Source: DATJFH01 sp035495815
Lineage (GTDB): Bacteria > Acidobacteriota > Terriglobia > Bryobacterales > Bryobacteraceae
Assembly: GCA_035495815.1 (NCBI GenBank)
Contig: DATJFH010000148.1
Coordinates: forward strand, 1-20,213
Reading direction: 5' to 3'
DNA: 20,213 nucleotides
Below are positions 1 to 5,946 of the stretch, piece by piece (the first letter of the stretch is position 1; the number at the start of each line of letters is the position of its first letter). The position numbers and the translations under genes are program-made. Under the pieces are notes generated by a model. It saw only the letters and a program-made list of their open reading frames with translations. It was not told the DNA's origin and searched no databases.

Positions 1-2
1 AA

Positions 3-290
3 AGCGGATTTGCGGTGAAATGGCTGATCGCCGGCCAGATCGCGGGGAAGCCGGAGCTGAATTACGATCCGGCCAGGGGAGCGGTTCGGGCCCCGTGGTG
101 CGAGTGGGGTCCGTATCTGTGGGCGGATGGGACCAAGGCCAACAAGGACGGGCTGAGCTACGTTCGCGCGGATTACGCCGAGGACGGCACGCATCCATCC
201 CCGCCGGGCAGGCAGAAAGTGGCTGTGCGGCTGTTGGAGTTTCTGAAGACGGATCCGACCGCGAAGGGTTGGGCGTTGGCTGCGCGATGA
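3..290 (+). CDS. SGNH/GDSL-type hydrolase, C-terminal fragment (5' end outside window)
   Basis: The frame is open to the left edge of the window and stops at 288-290, so this is the last ~95 residues of a longer protein. Near the end it has DGTHPSPPGRQKVAVRLLEF. The D-x-x-H arrangement (D-G-T-H) followed by S-x-x-G and a hydrophobic helix is what block V of SGNH/GDSL hydrolases looks like, where Asp and His complete the Ser-Asp-His triad. The nucleophile Ser block would lie upstream and cannot be seen. The stop codon overlaps the next gene's start (ATGA at 287-290), so it is probably co-translated with the sulfatase. Together they suggest removal of acyl and sulfate substituents from an extracellular substrate, but that role is inference. 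A GTG at 15 in the same frame is probably internal. Confidence 0.6.
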   Translation, partial: SGFAVKWLIAGQIAGKPELNYDPARGAVRAPWCEWGPYLWADGTKANKDGLSYVRADYAEDGTHPSPPGRQKVAVRLLEFLKTDPTAKGWALAAR

Positions 291-1750
291 GCTTCGAGAC
301 CCGACCGACACGGCCATCCCGGCGGCAGGCGCTGCGGCTCGCCACCGGCGCGCTGGCGGCATCCGCGCGGGTCTCCGCAGCCCCGCGCCCCAACATCGTC
401 TTCATACTCATGGACGATCTGCGCTGGGACGAACTGGCCTGCGCCGGACATCCGTTCGCCCGCACGCCCAACATCGACCGGCTGGCGCGCGAAGGCGTCA
501 GCTTCCGCAACGCCTTCGTGACCACGCCGCTGTGCTCTCCCAGCCGCGCCTGCTTCCTCACGGGGCAGTATGCGCACACGCACGGCGTCATCGACAATAC
601 CGATCACTCACCGCTTAGCCATCGCCTCGACACCTTTCCCCGGCATCTGGAGAAAGCGGGCTACGACAACGCCTTCATCGGCAAGTGGCACATGGGAGTC
701 GACGATTCCGCGCGTCCGGGCTTTCGCCACTGGGTCAGCTTCAAAGGGCAGGGAACGTACTTCGACCCGGAGATGAACGTCAACGGGAAGAGCGTCAAGG
801 CAAAGGGCTACACGACCGACATCCTCAACGGCCACGCGGTCGAGTTTCTCGAGCGCAAGCGCACCGCGCCGTTCTTTCTCTACCTCTCGCACAAAGCCGT
901 CCATCCGGAGCTCGACCAAGCCGCCGACGGCAGTGTCTCCGATCCTGCCGGCGGCGCGTTCATCCCGGCGGATCGCCACAAGACGCTCTACGCCGGACAG
1001 CCCGTGCCCAGACGGCTGAACGCGCAGGGCGGTCCGGTGGGCAAGCCCGCGCTGCTGCGGAAGATCGGCGGCCTGCCGCCGCTCAGCGCGTCCACCCGCA
1101 CGGGCGACGAAACCATGCGCAACCGGCTGCGCATGTTCGCCTCGGCCGAGGAAGGCGTGGGGCGGATTCTGAAAGTCCTGGAGAAATCGGGGCAGCTCGA
1201 TAATACCTTCTTCGTATTCACCAGCGACGAAGGTTATTTCTACGGCGAACATGGGTTGAGCTATGAGCGCCGGCTGGCATACGAGGAGTCGGCGCGCATT
1301 CCGCTGATGATCCGCTATCCGGCGCTCATCCAGCCGGGCAGCGTGGTGGACGCCATGACGCTCAACATCGACATGGCTCCGACGCTGCTCGAGGTGGCCG
1401 GCGCCGACCCCTTGCGGAAGGTTCACGGCCGCTCTTTTCTGCCGCTGCTCAAGGGCGATACGAAAGGCTGGCGGACCTCGTTCCTGATCGAGCGCTTCTC
1501 CGACAAGGTGTTTCCCCGCGTGGCCGACATGGGCTACCAGTGCGTGCGCAACGAACGCTGGAAATACATTCGCTACACGGAGCTCTCCGGCATGGATGAG
1601 CTGTACGATCTGCGCTCGGACCCCTGTGAGATGAAGAATCTGATCCACGAGAGGGCCGCCCGAAACACGCTGGCGCAGTTAAAGGTCGAGCTCGACCGGT
1701 TGTTGCGCCAGTCAAGCGGAGCCGCGCCGGCGCTCTCGGGACCGGGATAG
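287..1750 (+). CDS. exported formylglycine-dependent sulfatase (arylsulfatase family)
   Basis: A 487-residue protein of the alkaline-phosphatase superfamily that hydrolyses sulfate esters. The N-terminus is basic with a twin arginine (SRRQALRL, residues 11-18), then a hydrophobic Ala-rich stretch, so Tat or Sec export is likely. NIVFILMDD ends with the metal-binding Asp pair (D43, D44). LCSPSRACFLTG contains the C-x-P-S-R signature (C83-R87), whose Cys is converted to formylglycine. GKWHMG (K133, H135), SHKAVH (about 201-206) and FTSDEGYFYGEHGL (D314) supply the other usual active-site positions. The residue after D314 is Glu where many relatives have Asn, His or Gln. YDLRSDPCEMKNL near the C-terminus is the usual sulfatase tail. 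The start at 287 overlaps the upstream stop; the frame stays open further upstream, but that extension reads as a shadow of the hydrolase gene. The natural substrate cannot be read from sequence, and the maturase (FGE/anSME) is not in the window. Confidence 0.93.
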   Translation: MSFETRPTRPSRRQALRLATGALAASARVSAAPRPNIVFILMDDLRWDELACAGHPFARTPNIDRLAREGVSFRNAFVTTPLCSPSRACFLTGQYAHTHGVIDNTDHSPLSHRLDTFPRHLEKAGYDNAFIGKWHMGVDDSARPGFRHWVSFKGQGTYFDPEMNVNGKSVKAKGYTTDILNGHAVEFLERKRTAPFFLYLSHKAVHPELDQAADGSVSDPAGGAFIPADRHKTLYAGQPVPRRLNAQGGPVGKPALLRKIGGLPPLSASTRTGDETMRNRLRMFASAEEGVGRILKVLEKSGQLDNTFFVFTSDEGYFYGEHGLSYERRLAYEESARIPLMIRYPALIQPGSVVDAMTLNIDMAPTLLEVAGADPLRKVHGRSFLPLLKGDTKGWRTSFLIERFSDKVFPRVADMGYQCVRNERWKYIRYTELSGMDELYDLRSDPCEMKNLIHERAARNTLAQLKVELDRLLRQSSGAAPALSGPG

Positions 1751-1795
1751 TAAAGCTCGCCTCTGTAACCCTGTTCTATTGATCGCCTCCCTTCA

Positions 1796-1856
1796 GCCGG
1801 CGCCGCGGATGCCGGGCTGGACGGTGGCAAACCTGTCGCGCCGCGGCGCTGCCGGC
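1796..1856. repeat. GC-rich inverted repeat, possible hairpin or leader structure
   Basis: The left arm GCCGGCGCCGCGG (1796-1808) is complementary to CCGCGGCGC (1841-1849) plus CGGC (1853-1856), with a 3-nt bulge, around a 32-nt loop. It lies in the 174-bp gap between the sulfatase and the zinc-ribbon ORF. No T-tract follows, so it is not a canonical intrinsic terminator. It could be a transcript-end structure or a structured leader of the downstream pair. The remaining 68 bp before the next start codon show no convincing promoter. Confidence 0.35.
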
Positions 1857-1924
1857 CGGTCCGAGACCGAATTTGCGACCTGAGCTGCGATGGCGCATCT
1901 AAGGGAACACAGGGACAGGAAATT

Positions 1925-2119
1925 ATGACTCGACAGGAAGCGCAGGACGCAGGGCAGATCGACCGGTGGGGAGATTTGTGGTGCACCTTGATGCACACCT
2001 CGCCGATGTGGCCGATCCACGGACATTACGAGTGCGGCACTTGCGGCCGCAGGCATCCGGTGCCGTGGGCGGAGGAGAGTAAGTCCATTAAATCAGGAGC
2101 TTCCGATGCGATTCACTAA
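1925..2119 (+). CDS. small zinc-ribbon-like protein, 64 aa, function unknown
   Basis: A short cytoplasmic-looking protein with no signal peptide or membrane segment. Potential metal ligands are C20, H24, C37, C40 and H44: the segment YECGTCGRRHPVPW (35-48) is a C-x2-C knuckle followed by H-x-V-P-W, preceded by an aromatic and His-rich stretch. A GGACAGGA ribosome site ends 4 nt before the ATG. The last 14 bp overlap the start of the next gene in another frame, and that gene's own ribosome site (CAGGAG near 2094) lies inside this ORF. This suggests translational coupling. I do not recognise a named family. Metal binding is inferred from the spacing only, and one clear CxxC pair is fewer than a full zinc ribbon needs unless His residues take part. 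Confidence 0.6.
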   Translation: MTRQEAQDAGQIDRWGDLWCTLMHTSPMWPIHGHYECGTCGRRHPVPWAEESKSIKSGASDAIH

Positions 2120-2846
2120 GTGGCTCGCATCCGGGGCCGGTATCGCGGCGCTGGCTGTACTGGCTCCGGCGTCGATGTGGGCGGTTACCGGCAGTTCCGG
2201 CGGGCCGAAAGCGGCGCTGGAACGCTATCTTTCACACGCTTCGGATCCGCATGAAACCAGCCAGCCTGACGTGGCCGTCGAGATCGAAGCCTCTTTGCCA
2301 GGGCAGGGAAAGTGGGCGCGTATGCGCGGTATCCGGCGCTCTTCGGCCTCCGGATCGCCGGTCTTCGAAGTTCTCGGGACCGAGGGTGATGGAACGGTGA
2401 AACGCCAGGTGATCTCCCGGTATTTGTCCGCGCAGAAAAACGCTCCATCGAGGGCGGAAGTCGCCGTTAACGGGGCGAATTACAAGTTTCACTACATCGG
2501 CTCGGTCGGATTCGGACCGGAGCTGACCTATGTTTTCCGGGTCACTCCCCGAAAGAAACGCGTCGGACTGTTCCGGGGCGAGCTGTGGATCGATGCCGGC
2601 ACCGGCCAGGTTTCGCATCAATCCGGACGCATGGTGAAGATGCCTTCGATCTTCTTACGACGCATCGATATAGCGCAGGACATGGACGCGCGCGCCGATT
2701 CGGAGACGAAGATAACCCGGCTCAGTATCGACACGAGAGTAGCGGGGCTGGCGCGGCTTTCGATATGGGAGCGTCCGGTCTTCGAAAAATCGGAGGCGCG
2801 GGCGGAGGGAACTGTCGCCGGCTCAGTCCCATCTTCAGGCTTCTGA
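2106..2846 (+). CDS. secreted outer-membrane lipoprotein-sorting-like protein
   Basis: A 246-residue protein with a clear Sec-type signal peptide (positive MRFTKW, then a hydrophobic stretch to about residue 27). There is no lipobox Cys, so it is probably a soluble periplasmic protein. From about residue 150, YVFRVTPRKKRVGLFRGELW runs into IDAGTGQVSHQSGRMVK. This is the pattern of concave beta-sheet proteins of the LolA/RseB-like lipoprotein-sorting superfamily, where a strand ending in GxLWID is followed by a turn. The ribosome site CAGGAG sits about 6 nt before the ATG, inside the overlapping zinc-ribbon ORF. Molecular role and ligand are unknown. The family assignment is from pattern recognition and moderately sure; the CDS itself is very likely real. 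Confidence 0.8.
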   Translation: MRFTKWLASGAGIAALAVLAPASMWAVTGSSGGPKAALERYLSHASDPHETSQPDVAVEIEASLPGQGKWARMRGIRRSSASGSPVFEVLGTEGDGTVKRQVISRYLSAQKNAPSRAEVAVNGANYKFHYIGSVGFGPELTYVFRVTPRKKRVGLFRGELWIDAGTGQVSHQSGRMVKMPSIFLRRIDIAQDMDARADSETKITRLSIDTRVAGLARLSIWERPVFEKSEARAEGTVAGSVPSSGF

Positions 2847-2900
2847 CTTTCCTGAGCTTGTCAGCCGGTTCCCAGTCTGGCCGCGGTTCTCGGAAAGGCA

Positions 2901-3236
2901 TCAGAACGCTGCGGCGCGGGTCACCCAGGAAGAGGCGCGCCGCAAGCGCTCCATGGCTTGGCGCAGTTCGTTGAGCTTGGGCGTCACAATCCGCCTCTGC
3001 TCTTGATGCAGGGCAGGAAGCAAACTCAACACTTCAGCCAGGGCTTGACCGGTCCGTTCGAGCGACTGTTCGGCGTCGGCCGAACTACTGGCTTCGGTTT
3101 GGGTCAGGGCTGCCAGCCTCAATCCGACATCGAGTGTGGATTGAATAAGGTTGGCAAGCTGCTGATCCGTTTTGGCTCGCAGCTCGGACAGCTTCGCCGG
3201 CTCCGGCCCGTGGGCGGTGCAAAATCCTTGACTCAT
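2901..3236 (-). CDS. small alpha-helical protein, 111 aa, function unknown
   Basis: From ATG at 3236 the product starts MSQGFCTAHGPEPAKL and continues as amphipathic, Ala/Leu/Glu/Gln-rich sequence that is almost certainly helical and perhaps coiled coil (about residues 17-105). It has no signal peptide and no catalytic motif I recognise. The frame is open upstream to 3434. I prefer 3236 because that extension is low-complexity, Ser/Arg-rich and unlike a natural N-terminus, and because a TATAGT -10-like element lies just upstream of 3236 on this strand. No strong ribosome site is visible. It is convergent with the sorting-like gene on its left and divergent from the pca operon on its right. 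It could be spurious, but the helical periodicity argues for a real gene. Confidence 0.5.
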   Translation of the reverse strand: MSQGFCTAHGPEPAKLSELRAKTDQQLANLIQSTLDVGLRLAALTQTEASSSADAEQSLERTGQALAEVLSLLPALHQEQRRIVTPKLNELRQAMERLRRASSWVTRAAAF

Positions 3237-3252
3237 GATCGGGATCTCAAGA

Positions 3253-3258
3253 ACTATA
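3253..3258 (-). promoter_or_regulatory. possible -10 element for the minus-strand small gene
   Basis: On the minus strand the hexamer TATAGT (5/6 to TATAAT) lies 16 nt upstream of the chosen ATG at 3236. It would give a transcript with a leader of roughly 10 nt. No good -35 hexamer is found at 16-18 bp, so the call is weak. Confidence 0.25.
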
Positions 3259-3342
3259 GACGATGAACCGGCGGAAAACGACCGAAGAAAAATTCTGGTG
3301 TGTGCGCTCCCGAACGCCCTTCCGGCCGGCTGCGATTCCATC

Positions 3343-3371
3343 TTGCCAAGCGCGCGGGCACGCGGAATAAT
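3343..3371 (+). promoter_or_regulatory. sigma70-type promoter of the pca operon
   Basis: TTGCCA (3343-3348, 5/6 to TTGACA) is followed by exactly 17 bp and AATAAT (3366-3371, 5/6 to TATAAT). The predicted transcription start is near 3378. The ribosome site GGAGG (3388-3392) and ATG (3395) of a small ORF lie just downstream. This is one of the two best promoter matches in the window, and it places the small ORF first in the pca transcript. Confidence 0.6.
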
Positions 3372-3394
3372 AGACAGGGAAGCGGCCGGAGGAT

Positions 3395-3511
3395 ATGCGC
3401 GAATTTCAGTGGAAGAGAGCGGGTCTGACGACACTCATTCCGCCGGCTGCCGCGCGCCGGACGGGGCTTGAGTTCGCGGGCAACCTCGGTGGTGAACTCC
3501 GGATGAAGTGA
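3395..3511 (+). CDS. 38-aa small ORF / candidate leader peptide upstream of pcaH
   Basis: This ORF starts MREFQWKRAGLTTLIPPAAA and ends GGELRMK. It is preceded by GGAGG (3388-3392), only 2 nt from the ATG, which is tight. Its TGA (3509-3511) shares one base with the pcaH ATG at 3511 (TGATG), a classic translation-coupling junction. The sigma70-type promoter at 3343-3371 would start the transcript about 17 nt before this ORF. It has no Trp/Tyr-rich attenuator pattern and no hydrophobic signal segment. It may be a leader peptide or a small protein made with PcaH. It could also be a chance ORF in GC-rich DNA. I do not recognise a family. Confidence 0.4.
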   Translation: MREFQWKRAGLTTLIPPAAARRTGLEFAGNLGGELRMK

Positions 3512-4206
3512 TGCGCGAGTATCCGCGGCCGCCGAAAGGCACACAACCGGAGTACCTGTACGAGGGCTACAAATCGACGCTGCTGCGCGCGCCCCGGCAG
3601 CCGCTGATTACGATTCCACACGGGTTGTCCGAGTGCACCGGTCCTTTGTTCGGCCACAATCCGATCGGCGAGACCGACGACGATCTGACCCGCCACGGCA
3701 AGGACGAGCCGCAAGGCGAGCGCATCATTGTCGCCGGACGGGTGCTCGACGAGGACGGACGCCCGGTCCGCAACGCGCTGGTCGAACTCTGGCAGGCCAA
3801 CGCCGCCGGCCGGTATCTGCACCCTCGGGATCAGCATCCGGCGCCGCTCGACCCCAACTTCACCGGCGCCGGCCGCGCGATCACCGGGGATGACGGCGGT
3901 TACAAGTTCACCACCATCAAGCCGGGAGCGTACCCCTGGCGCAACCATCCCAACGCCTGGCGGCCGGCCCATCTGCATTTCTCGCTGTTCGGGCCGGCCT
4001 TCGTCAGCCGGCTGGTCACGCAAATGTTCTTTCCCGGCGATCCGCTGCTGCCTCTCGATCCGGTGCTGCAATCGATCCGCGATGAAGACGCGCGCAACCG
4101 ACTGGTTTCGGAATTCGATCTCGACGTCACCGTGCCGGAATGGGCGCTTGGCTACCGCTTCGACATCGTGCTGCGCGGGCGGGACGCCACGCCGCTCGAG
4201 GAGTGA
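3511..4206 (+). CDS. pcaH: protocatechuate 3,4-dioxygenase, beta subunit (PcaH)
   Basis: A 231-residue intradiol dioxygenase subunit that holds the catalytic non-haem Fe(III) and cleaves protocatechuate to 3-carboxy-cis,cis-muconate in the cytoplasm. The Fe ligands are clear: Y102 in AAGRYLHP, Y141 in KPGAYPWRN, and H154 and H156 in WRPAHLHFS, with the catalytic Arg at 151. These lie at a constant offset of 6 from the Pseudomonas PcaH numbering (Y108, Y147, R157, H160, H162), as expected of a true beta subunit. The N-terminal YPRPPKGTQPEYLYEGYKST is also typical of PcaH. A GTG at 3508 directly precedes the ATG; I chose ATG at 3511, which overlaps the stop of the upstream small ORF. pcaG follows after 5 nt, giving the usual alpha/beta pair. 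Confidence 0.95.
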   Translation: MREYPRPPKGTQPEYLYEGYKSTLLRAPRQPLITIPHGLSECTGPLFGHNPIGETDDDLTRHGKDEPQGERIIVAGRVLDEDGRPVRNALVELWQANAAGRYLHPRDQHPAPLDPNFTGAGRAITGDDGGYKFTTIKPGAYPWRNHPNAWRPAHLHFSLFGPAFVSRLVTQMFFPGDPLLPLDPVLQSIRDEDARNRLVSEFDLDVTVPEWALGYRFDIVLRGRDATPLEE

Positions 4207-4211
4207 TCCGG

Positions 4212-4766
4212 ATGAAACGGATCCCTACGGCTTCTCAAACGATCGGGCCGTTCTTCAACTTCGGGCTGACGGCGAACTCCGCCCTTGGGCGTCTAGCCGG
4301 CCGCGGCGCGATGGGCGAACGCATCCAGCTCACAGTACAGATATGGGACGGCGCCGGCTCGCCCGCGCCCGGTGACGCCATGATCGAGGTCTGGCAGGCA
4401 GACGCGCAGGGCAAGTACGCTCACCCCGAGGACACGCAGCCGGCTGCTCCGGACCCGTACTTCAGCGGTTTCGGTCGGCTGGAAACGCAGCCCGGCGGCT
4501 ATTGCATTTTTGAAACCGTGAAACCGGGGGCCACGCCAGGGCAGGCTCCGCACATCAACGTGACACTGTTCGCGCGCGGATTGTTGAAGCATCTCCATAC
4601 ACGAATCTACTTCGAGGGCGTGCCGGCGAACGCGGAGGACCCCGTCCTGGCGCTGGTTCCTGCCGACCGGCAATGGACGCTGCTGGCCAGAGAGACCGGC
4701 CCCGGAGCCTGGCGCTTCGAAATTCAACTGCAAGGAGAAAGGGAGACCGTTTTCTTCGACGTGTAA
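4212..4766 (+). CDS. pcaG: protocatechuate 3,4-dioxygenase, alpha subunit (PcaG)
   Basis: A 184-residue partner of PcaH. It begins with the family signature TASQTIGPFF (residues 6-15), followed by MIEVWQADAQGKYAHPED, and later APHINVTLFARGLLKHLHTR (112-131). That last block is the alpha-subunit counterpart of the beta-subunit iron site and lacks the ligand pattern. The alpha subunit shapes the substrate pocket of the heteromer but holds no iron. The ATG at 4212 has a GAGGAG ribosome site (4198-4203) 8 nt upstream, which excludes the longer open frame back to 4140. The stop lies 2 nt before the next gene, so pcaHG and the downstream fusion are one operon. Confidence 0.93.
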   Translation: MKRIPTASQTIGPFFNFGLTANSALGRLAGRGAMGERIQLTVQIWDGAGSPAPGDAMIEVWQADAQGKYAHPEDTQPAAPDPYFSGFGRLETQPGGYCIFETVKPGATPGQAPHINVTLFARGLLKHLHTRIYFEGVPANAEDPVLALVPADRQWTLLARETGPGAWRFEIQLQGERETVFFDV

Positions 4767-4768
4767 TC

Positions 4769-5914
4769 ATGCCTTTCGTCCACAGCGGCGCCGCGCGGCT
4801 TTATTACCGTCTCGAGGGCAGGGAAGACAGGCCCGCCCTGGTTCTTTCCCATTCGCTCGGAGCCGACCACGGCATGTGGGCTCCACAGGCGCCCGAGCTG
4901 CTCGATCACTTCCGCCTTCTGCGCTATGACACGCGCGGCCACGGCGTTTCCGGCGCTCCCCCTGGTGACTACACCATCGAGCAGTTGGGCCTCGACACGC
5001 TGGCGATCGCCGACGCCGCCGGTCTGGCCGAATTCGCGTTCTGCGGTCTTTCGCTGGGCGGCATGACGGGGATGTGGATCGCGGCCAACGCGCCGGACCG
5101 CGTCACCCGCCTGGTGCTGGCGAATACCTCCGCGAAGTTCCCCGATCCGTCCGTGATGGAAAACCGCCGGCAGTCCGTGCTCGCGCGGGGGATGGCGTCA
5201 ATCGCCGATTCCGTGATGCAGCGCTTCTTCTCGGCTGAAGCCCTGGCCGCGAACAGCCCGCAGGTGGCAACCACCCGCGCGACGCTTCTGGCTACGGACC
5301 CGGGCGGTTACGCCGGCTGCTGCGCCGCCGTCCGCGACATGGATAACCGCGGTCTGCTTGCCGCCATCCGGGCGGAAACGCTGCTGATCGTGGGAGACAA
5401 GGATCTGTCCACGCCCTGGGCCGGTCACGGCGAACACCTTGCAGCGGAAATCCCGCGCGTCAGGATGCTGCGCCTGCCGGCTGCCCATCTCTCCAACATC
5501 GAACGGCCGCGATCGTTTTCCTGGGCGCTGCTGGACTTTCTCGCCGGCTCGGCCGGAGACGGCATGTCGATGCGCCGCGCCGTGATGGGTGATGGGTACG
5601 TCGATCGGGCGATTGCCGACACCACCGGGTTTACGCGCGATTTTCAGGACCTGATCACACGCTTCGCTTGGGGAGCCGTCTGGAGACGTCCCGGCCTCGA
5701 TGTCCGTACACGCAGGCTGCTGACTTTGGCGATCACCGCCGCGCTCGGCCGTTGGGAGGAGTTCCGGCTCCACGTGCGCGCCGGCCTGGCGCATGAGTTG
5801 GAGCTATGCGACGTGAAGGAGGCGCTGATGCAGGCGGCCGTCTACGCCGGTGTACCCTGCGCCAACACCGGATTCAAGATCGTCGCCGAAGAGATCGCCA
5901 CCTCCGCCGGCTAA
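4769..5914 (+). CDS. pcaL: fused 3-oxoadipate enol-lactonase / 4-carboxymuconolactone decarboxylase (PcaL-like)
   Basis: A 381-residue two-domain protein. Residues 1-260 are an alpha/beta hydrolase (PcaD). The nucleophile elbow is GLSLGG with S95, the acid is in GDKDLSTP (D212 likely) and the His is in AAHLSNIERP (H240). Residues 265-381 are a carboxymuconolactone decarboxylase domain (PcaC), with TRFAWGAVWRRPGLDVRTRR, LHVRAGL (H335) and CDVKEALMQAAVYAGVPCAN. The decarboxylase makes 3-oxoadipate enol-lactone and the lactonase hydrolyses it to 3-oxoadipate, so one polypeptide does two successive steps. The start is 2 nt after the pcaG stop with no good ribosome site of its own, suggesting coupled translation. 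The intervening pathway enzyme PcaB (carboxymuconate cycloisomerase) is not encoded here. Confidence 0.93.
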   Translation: MPFVHSGAARLYYRLEGREDRPALVLSHSLGADHGMWAPQAPELLDHFRLLRYDTRGHGVSGAPPGDYTIEQLGLDTLAIADAAGLAEFAFCGLSLGGMTGMWIAANAPDRVTRLVLANTSAKFPDPSVMENRRQSVLARGMASIADSVMQRFFSAEALAANSPQVATTRATLLATDPGGYAGCCAAVRDMDNRGLLAAIRAETLLIVGDKDLSTPWAGHGEHLAAEIPRVRMLRLPAAHLSNIERPRSFSWALLDFLAGSAGDGMSMRRAVMGDGYVDRAIADTTGFTRDFQDLITRFAWGAVWRRPGLDVRTRRLLTLAITAALGRWEEFRLHVRAGLAHELELCDVKEALMQAAVYAGVPCANTGFKIVAEEIATSAG

Positions 5915-5946
5915 CTATTTCACCGCTCCGCCGTCTGACTCATACT

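Noticed and set aside
608..1648. A 346-codon minus-strand open frame opposite the sulfatase
   Set aside because: The sense strand encodes a full sulfatase with all signature motifs. The antisense product has no recognisable features.
1811..1920. Known riboswitch: a GGCAAACC motif (cyclic-di-GMP type) and ACCTGA...AAGGGAA (TPP type)
   Set aside because: The downstream GACGCAAAGCC block of the GEMM class and the CTGAGA block of the TPP class are absent at the right positions, and the stems do not match. Only short coincidental matches remain.
5806..5946. Extended start of the permease overlapping the end of pcaL
   Set aside because: The extension is Arg-rich out-of-frame pcaL sequence. The family's usual N-terminus begins at 5947.
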